In this document: piece by piece, positions 7,366 to 10,644 of the stretch
How the letters are laid out: every line of letters begins with the position of its first letter
How positions within the stretch are numbered: the stretch's first letter is position 1
Source of the DNA: Streptosporangiaceae bacterium
Lineage (GTDB): Bacteria; Actinomycetota; Actinomycetes; Streptosporangiales; Streptosporangiaceae
Reading direction: 5' to 3'
NCBI GenBank assembly: GCA_030039095.1
Contig: JASHQP010000643.1
Coordinates: 1-10,644 of the forward strand
Length of the DNA: 10,644 nt
Program-made: the position numbers and the translations under genes
The notes under the pieces: generated by a model
Seen by the model: only the letters and a program-made list of their open reading frames with translations
Databases searched by the model: none
Told to the model about the DNA's origin: nothing

Positions 7366-8244
7366 ATGGGAGACCGGCAGGGCACCCTGCGGCTGGGGCA
7401 GGCCAGCTTCGCGCCGCACGAGTTGCTGGTCATGGCGATCGTGAACCGCACGCCGGACTCGTTCTACCGGCCCGGGGTGACCTGGGACGAGTCCGCGGCC
7501 ATGGACCGGGTGCACCAGGCCGTGGCCGAGGGAGCCGACATCGTCGACGTCGGCGGCGTGCCAGCGGCTCCCGGTGCCGAGGTTGACCCGGCCGAGGAGA
7601 TCCGGCGCACGGCGGGCTTCATCGCCGGCGTGCGTGCCGCCCACCCCGAGGTCGTCATCAGCGTGGATACCTGGCGGCACGAGACGGCCAGGGCGGCGTG
7701 CGCGGCGGGCGCGGACCTGATCAACGACAGCTGGGGAGGCTGGGACCGGCGGCTCGGCGAGGTGGCCGCCGAGTTCGGGGCGGGCCTGGTCTGCGCGCAC
7801 GTGGGCAGGCAGGCGCCGCGCACCAGGCCGTTCCGGGTGAGCTACCCCGACGTGATGGCCGATGTGCTCGACCAGACGCAGGCGCTGGCCGCCCGCGCGG
7901 TCGCCGACGGCGTGGATCCCTCCCGGATCGTGATCGACGCGGCCCACGACTTCGGCAAGAACACCTGGCATTCCCTGGAAGTGACCAGGCGGCTGCCGGA
8001 GATGGTGGCGACCGGCTGGCCGGTCCTGGCCGCGGTGTCCAACAAAGACTTCATCGGTGAGACGCTGGACCTGCCGGTGGGGGAGCGGCTGGCCGGCACG
8101 CTCGCCGCCACGTCCATCTGCGCGTGGCTGGGGGCAAGGATTTTCCGCGCGCACCACGTCGCCGAGACGCGCCAGGCGCTCGACATGGTCTCGGCGATCC
8201 GCGGGGACAGGCCGCCGGCGCGCGCGGTCAGAGGGCTAGCGTGA
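7366..8244 (+). CDS. folP2: FolP2-type dihydropteroate synthase paralogue
   Basis: This 292-residue TIM-barrel protein of the pterin-binding family closely resembles the actinobacterial FolP2, the second dihydropteroate synthase (DHPS) homologue of mycobacteria, which as I recall lacks synthase activity. FolP2 marks are MAIVNRTPDSFY (23-34), RTRPFRVSY (152-160), DAAHDFGKNT (191-200), SNKDFIGETL (225-234) and the RGLA end. The pterin-pocket residues appear kept: Asn27, Asp101, Asn120, Asp191, Lys227, Arg261 and His263. The loop that in true DHPS reads DIGGESTRPG is here DVGGVPAAPG (61-70), replacing the Glu, Ser, Thr and Arg, so p-aminobenzoate condensation is unlikely. In mycobacteria this gene is followed by the glucosyl-3-phosphoglycerate synthase gene; here a short-chain dehydrogenase follows with overlap or near overlap. 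The true role is unknown, perhaps binding or modifying a pterin that is not folate. Confidence 0.9.
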   Translation: MGDRQGTLRLGQASFAPHELLVMAIVNRTPDSFYRPGVTWDESAAMDRVHQAVAEGADIVDVGGVPAAPGAEVDPAEEIRRTAGFIAGVRAAHPEVVISVDTWRHETARAACAAGADLINDSWGGWDRRLGEVAAEFGAGLVCAHVGRQAPRTRPFRVSYPDVMADVLDQTQALAARAVADGVDPSRIVIDAAHDFGKNTWHSLEVTRRLPEMVATGWPVLAAVSNKDFIGETLDLPVGERLAGTLAATSICAWLGARIFRAHHVAETRQALDMVSAIRGDRPPARAVRGLA

Positions 8245-8254
8245 CCACGACACG

Positions 8255-8261
8255 AGGGGAG
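8255..8261 (+). promoter_or_regulatory. Ribosome binding site choosing the SDR start
   Basis: AGGGGAG lies six bases before ATG 8268. The rival in-frame GTG 8241 overlaps the folP2 stop as GTGA and has AGAGGG five bases ahead. The stronger site and better N-terminus for the family favour 8268. Confidence 0.55.
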
Positions 8262-8267
8262 CCAGGC

Positions 8268-8945
8268 ATGCAGGACGAGGGTTTCGACGGGCGGCAGGTG
8301 CTGGTCTTCGGCGCCACCGGTGCGCTCGGCGCGGGAGTGGCGGCGGCGTTCGCCGAGGCGGGCGCCTCGGTCATCGGCGTGGACCGGATGCAGCCCCCGG
8401 ACGACAGCAAGCTGGCCGGCGTCGAATACGAGGCCGCCGACGTGACCGAGGACGCCCAGGTGGCCGCCGTCTTCAACGCCGGGGCCGCGCCCTGGGCGGT
8501 GGTGAACACCGTGGGCGGGTTCGCGCCGCAGCGCCCGCTCGCGGAGCTCGAACCGGGAGAGCTGGCCGGCCAGCTCAGGCTGAACCTGGTGAGCGCCGCG
8601 CTGATCACCAAGCACGCGCTGCGGGGAATGCAGGCCGCCGGTGCTGGCAGAATCGTGCACACCGCCAGCCGGGCCGGCGTGGTGAGCAAGGGCTCGGGCT
8701 TCGCCTATTCGGTCAGCAAGCTCGGCGTCCTGCACCTCGTGTCCATGGCGGCGGACGAGGTGCGCGGCTCCGGGGTCACCGTGAACTGCGTCGTGCCCAG
8801 CATCATCGACACCCCGGCCAACCGGGCGGCGATCCCGGACGCCGACCACGCCTCGTGGCCCAAGATCCCCGACATCGCCCGGTCCTACCTGTACCTGGCC
8901 GCCCCGTCCTCGGGCCTCGTCAACGGCGCGGCCGTGCCTGTCTGA
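8268..8945 (+). CDS. Short-chain dehydrogenase/reductase, dihydropteridine-reductase-like
   Basis: This 225-residue single-domain SDR transfers hydride between NAD(P)H and an unknown substrate. The nucleotide loop GATGALG is at 15-21. Asp39, at the end of the second strand, suggests NADH rather than NADPH. NTVGGF (80-85) stands in for the usual NNAG. The catalytic set appears complete: Asn106, Ser134, Tyr147 and Lys151 (YSVSK). The segment VVPSIIDTPANRAAIPDADHA (175-195) recalls the C-terminal part of quinoid dihydropteridine reductase (DTP-NR-P-AD pattern), and the short length fits that group too, though many other SDRs share this pattern. It ends early at GAAVPV without the usual tail after the last strand. 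If GTG 8241 is used, nine residues are added. Its position behind folP2 makes a pterin substrate attractive, but that is inference. Confidence 0.85.
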   Translation: MQDEGFDGRQVLVFGATGALGAGVAAAFAEAGASVIGVDRMQPPDDSKLAGVEYEAADVTEDAQVAAVFNAGAAPWAVVNTVGGFAPQRPLAELEPGELAGQLRLNLVSAALITKHALRGMQAAGAGRIVHTASRAGVVSKGSGFAYSVSKLGVLHLVSMAADEVRGSGVTVNCVVPSIIDTPANRAAIPDADHASWPKIPDIARSYLYLAAPSSGLVNGAAVPV

Positions 8946-9020
8946 CGTTCCTCCCCGGCGCGTCTGCACCGACCCGGGCAGGGCACCCGTTGCGCCTGGT
9001 CGTCCGCTGACGGCCAGCGC

Positions 9021-9057
9021 TTGACAATTATTGCCTTCAACGGAAATATTTTCCTTT
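9021..9057 (+). promoter_or_regulatory. AT-rich promoter and probable ArsR operator
   Basis: This is the most AT-rich stretch of the window. A perfect -35 box TTGACA (9021-9026) is followed after 18 bases by AATATT (9045-9050), four of six matches to the -10 consensus. An inverted repeat GGAAA-TAT-TTTCC (9042-9054) lies over the -10 box, and a smaller CAAT-T-ATTG (9025-9033) touches the -35 box. Such placement suits autorepression by the ArsR product encoded directly downstream. The expected transcript start falls at about GTG 9058. Confidence 0.6.
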
Positions 9058-9399
9058 GTGGCGAGGGAGAGTTCCGGCGGCCAGATGCCTGCCGTGCTGC
9101 AGGCGCTGGCCGAGCCGACCCGGCTGGCCGTGGTCGAGCTGCTGAGTGGCGGGCCTCAGCGAGCGGGGGAACTGGCGCAGGCGGCGCGCGTGTCCTCGCC
9201 GACGATGAGCAAGCACCTGCGCGTGCTGCTCGAGGCCGGCATCGTCGCCGACGAGCGCGGGGCCCACGACGCCCGGCTGCGGGTCTTCCGGCTGCGGCCC
9301 GAGCCGATCGTGGTGCTGCGGGCCTGGCTCGACCAGCTTCAGGCGCAGTGGGACGAGCAGCTACGGTCGTTCAAAAGGCACGTCGAGGGGGAGCGATGA
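9058..9399 (+). CDS. ArsR-family winged-helix transcriptional repressor
   Basis: This 113-residue DNA-binding protein shows the ArsR fold: LQALAEPTRLAVVELLSGG (14-32), RAGELAQAARVS (35-46) and the recognition helix SSPTMSKHLRVLLEAG (46-61), then a wing at 64-79 and a C-terminal helix with LDQLQAQWDEQL (91-102). The metal-site cysteines of ArsR/SmtB (ELCVCD-type) are absent, so it probably senses an organic ligand or only autoregulates. The long C-terminal helix is typical of ArsR proteins paired with SRPBCC proteins, as here. Start choice: GTG 9058 has no ribosome site but lies where the promoter would start the message; ATG 9085 gives 104 residues and still contains the full domain; a TTG at 9031 lies inside the promoter and is rejected. 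The stop TGA overlaps the next ATG (ATGA), so it heads an operon. Confidence 0.85.
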   Translation: MARESSGGQMPAVLQALAEPTRLAVVELLSGGPQRAGELAQAARVSSPTMSKHLRVLLEAGIVADERGAHDARLRVFRLRPEPIVVLRAWLDQLQAQWDEQLRSFKRHVEGER

Positions 9400-10235
9400 C
9401 CGAGCCCGCGGTCGTTTCGTCACAGGTCGAGGTCTCGGTCAGCCCGTCCGTCGCGTTCCGGGTCTTCACCGAGGAGATGGACCTCTGGTGGGTTCGCGGG
9501 CCCATCAATCACTCCGACGCCGGGCGGGTCGTCGAGGTCCGGTGCGAGCCCGGCGTGGGCGGGCGGATCGGCGAGGTTCTCGATGACCCGGTCAGCGGGC
9601 CGATGCGGGAGGAGGCCCGGATCACGGTCTGGGAGCCGGGGGAGCGGGTGTGCTGGGCCAGCTCGGTCGATGACGTGCAGACCGAGGTCAGGTTCGAGCC
9701 CGCTGGCTCCGGCACGCGCGTGGTGGTAGAGCACCGCATCCCGGCCGGAGGCAAGGACCGTGGCGGCACCTCCTGGAACCGCGTGGTCCCGCTGTGGTTC
9801 GGCCGGTGGTGCGCCAGGCGTGATCACGAGCCGCACCGGCTGGTGGACATCGCCCGGCTGGGCCTGGGCGTCTACTACGAGCGCCCGGGTGCCGCAGCCC
9901 GCTGGCTGGCCGGCGTGTTCGGCTTCGACCCGGTGAGTCTGCCGTCGGAGCCCGATCCGCTGCCCGAAGGCTCGCACGGTGCGCCGTGGATCGAGTTCCG
10001 GGTCGGCAACGCCTCGCTGATGATCTTCGGCAGGGAGGGCACCGTACCCGCTGAGCCGACGCACGTGCCCTGGGTCTACGTCGACGACCTCGACGCACAC
10101 CTCGCCCATGCGGAGCAGGCCGGGGCGGCCATCCTGCACCGCAAGGAGTGGCCGTGGCTGGCCACGTACGTCGCGGAGGACCTCGAAGGCAACCGGTGGA
10201 CGTTCGCGCAGGCGCGGCCCACCCAGCGGGTATGA
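9396..10235 (+). CDS. SRPBCC (AHSA1-like) and VOC/glyoxalase fusion protein
   Basis: This 279-residue protein joins two small-molecule domains. Residues 8-140 resemble the SRPBCC/AHSA1 family: VEVSVSPSVAFRVFTEEMDLW (11-31), VRCEPGVGGRIGEV (48-61), RITVWEPGERVCWA (75-88) and FEPAGSGTRVVVEH (100-113), a fold with a deep hydrophobic cavity. Residues 152-273 resemble a VOC domain: LGLGVYYERPGAAARWLAGVFGF (155-177), WIEFRVGNASLMIFG (198-212), VPWVYVDDLDAH (224-235) and YVAEDLEGNRWTFAQ (258-272), where Glu264 stands near the usual metal-ligand position. The second domain could bind, sequester or convert a ligand such as a toxic compound. The start ATG 9396 overlaps the arsR stop and has GAGGGGGAG just before it. 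Its own stop overlaps the ATG of the next gene. The domain calls are good; substrate and activity are unknown. Confidence 0.85.
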   Translation: MTEPAVVSSQVEVSVSPSVAFRVFTEEMDLWWVRGPINHSDAGRVVEVRCEPGVGGRIGEVLDDPVSGPMREEARITVWEPGERVCWASSVDDVQTEVRFEPAGSGTRVVVEHRIPAGGKDRGGTSWNRVVPLWFGRWCARRDHEPHRLVDIARLGLGVYYERPGAAARWLAGVFGFDPVSLPSEPDPLPEGSHGAPWIEFRVGNASLMIFGREGTVPAEPTHVPWVYVDDLDAHLAHAEQAGAAILHRKEWPWLATYVAEDLEGNRWTFAQARPTQRV

Positions 10236-10644
10236 CGGCGCCCATGACCGGGACACCCGACCTGCCCACGCCGGTCGCAAGGCTCTCCGCCAGGTTTCTT
10301 GCCGACGCCGCGGCGGTCGACGCGGCCGATACCGTTCCCGAGGAGCACCTGCGCGGCCTCGCCGATGCGGGGCTCTACGGGATCTTCGCGCCGGCCGAAG
10401 CCGGCGGGCTCGGGCTGGGCGCGGAAGTCCCCCTGGTCATCGAGGAGCTCGCGTCCGCGTGCCTGGCGTCGACGTTCGTGTGGCTGCAGCACCTTCGGCT
10501 GCTCGGCGCCATGCTCGATCCGGGCACGCCAGCCGCGCTGCGGGAGGCGCTGCTCCCCGCCGTCGTGAGCGGCCAGGTGCGCGGCGGCGTGGCCCTGACC
10601 GGGCTGCTGCCGGGGCCGCCGCGGCTCACCGCGCGGCCGGTGGA
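10232..10644 (+). CDS. Acyl-CoA dehydrogenase-like flavoprotein, 3' end beyond window
   Basis: Only the first 137 codons are present; the frame is open to the window edge. The N-terminal helical domain of the acyl-CoA dehydrogenase family is recognisable: HLRGLADAGLYGIFAPAEAGG (39-59), the VIEELASACLASTFVWLQH block (68-86), then the start of the segment leading to the flavin-binding middle domain. Such enzymes use FAD to oxidise acyl-CoA thioesters, or act as flavin-dependent monooxygenases. Which type this is cannot be decided, because the catalytic Glu and C-terminal domain are missing. ATG 10232 overlaps the TGA of the SRPBCC-VOC gene (ATGA), so the third gene of the operon is translationally coupled. 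ATG 10244, four codons on, is a possible alternative start without a better ribosome site. Confidence 0.78.
   Translation, partial: MTAPMTGTPDLPTPVARLSARFLADAAAVDAADTVPEEHLRGLADAGLYGIFAPAEAGGLGLGAEVPLVIEELASACLASTFVWLQHLRLLGAMLDPGTPAALREALLPAVVSGQVRGGVALTGLLPGPPRLTARPV

Noticed and set aside
8971..8989. Possible terminator after the SDR gene
   Set aside because: Only a 4-bp CGGG/CCCG stem and no T-run; too weak to call.
9420..10280. Minus-strand open frame opposite the SRPBCC-VOC gene
   Set aside because: It shows no domain, and the plus strand has overlapping starts, strong ribosome sites and two recognisable folds.

Overview
The window comes from a high-GC actinobacterium. The base composition is strongly GC-rich, third codon positions are almost always G or C, GTG starts occur beside ATG, and several starts look leaderless. 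Two families also point there: a DUF574-type S-adenosyl methyltransferase and a FolP2-type pterin-binding protein. The exact genus cannot be read from the sequence; a Streptomyces- or Streptosporangiales-like organism fits. The window is almost fully coding, with ten protein genes (the last cut by the window edge). No RNA gene, insertion sequence, CRISPR array or gene-free stretch over 300 bases was seen; the longest gap is about 112 bases.

Layout. (1) 78-2468, plus strand: an APC-family permease followed with no gap by a proline-iminopeptidase-like alpha/beta hydrolase, probably an uptake-and-cleavage pair for an amino-acid-containing compound. (2) 2477-3292, minus strand: a DUF574 methyltransferase, convergent with the hydrolase. 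(3) 3368-5994, plus strand: an AMP-forming acyl-CoA synthetase, divergent from the methyltransferase, and a YihY/BrkB-family membrane protein. (4) 5991-7280, minus strand: an MFS exporter whose stop codon overlaps that of the BrkB gene within a CTAG. (5) 7366-8945, plus strand: folP2, a dihydropteroate-synthase paralogue with an altered substrate loop, tightly followed by a short-chain dehydrogenase with dihydropteridine-reductase-like features. (6) 9058-10644, plus strand: an ArsR-type repressor, an SRPBCC-VOC fusion protein and the start of an acyl-CoA dehydrogenase, chained by ATGA overlaps behind an AT-rich promoter/operator island.

How they work together. Most groups look like ordinary metabolic or transport cassettes. 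The two with most potential novelty are the folP2-SDR pair, which may concern a non-folate pterin, and the ArsR/SRPBCC-VOC/acyl-CoA-dehydrogenase unit, a self-regulated operon of unknown substrate. Neither role is proven by the sequence. I did not find an obviously new defence, mobile or biosynthetic system.
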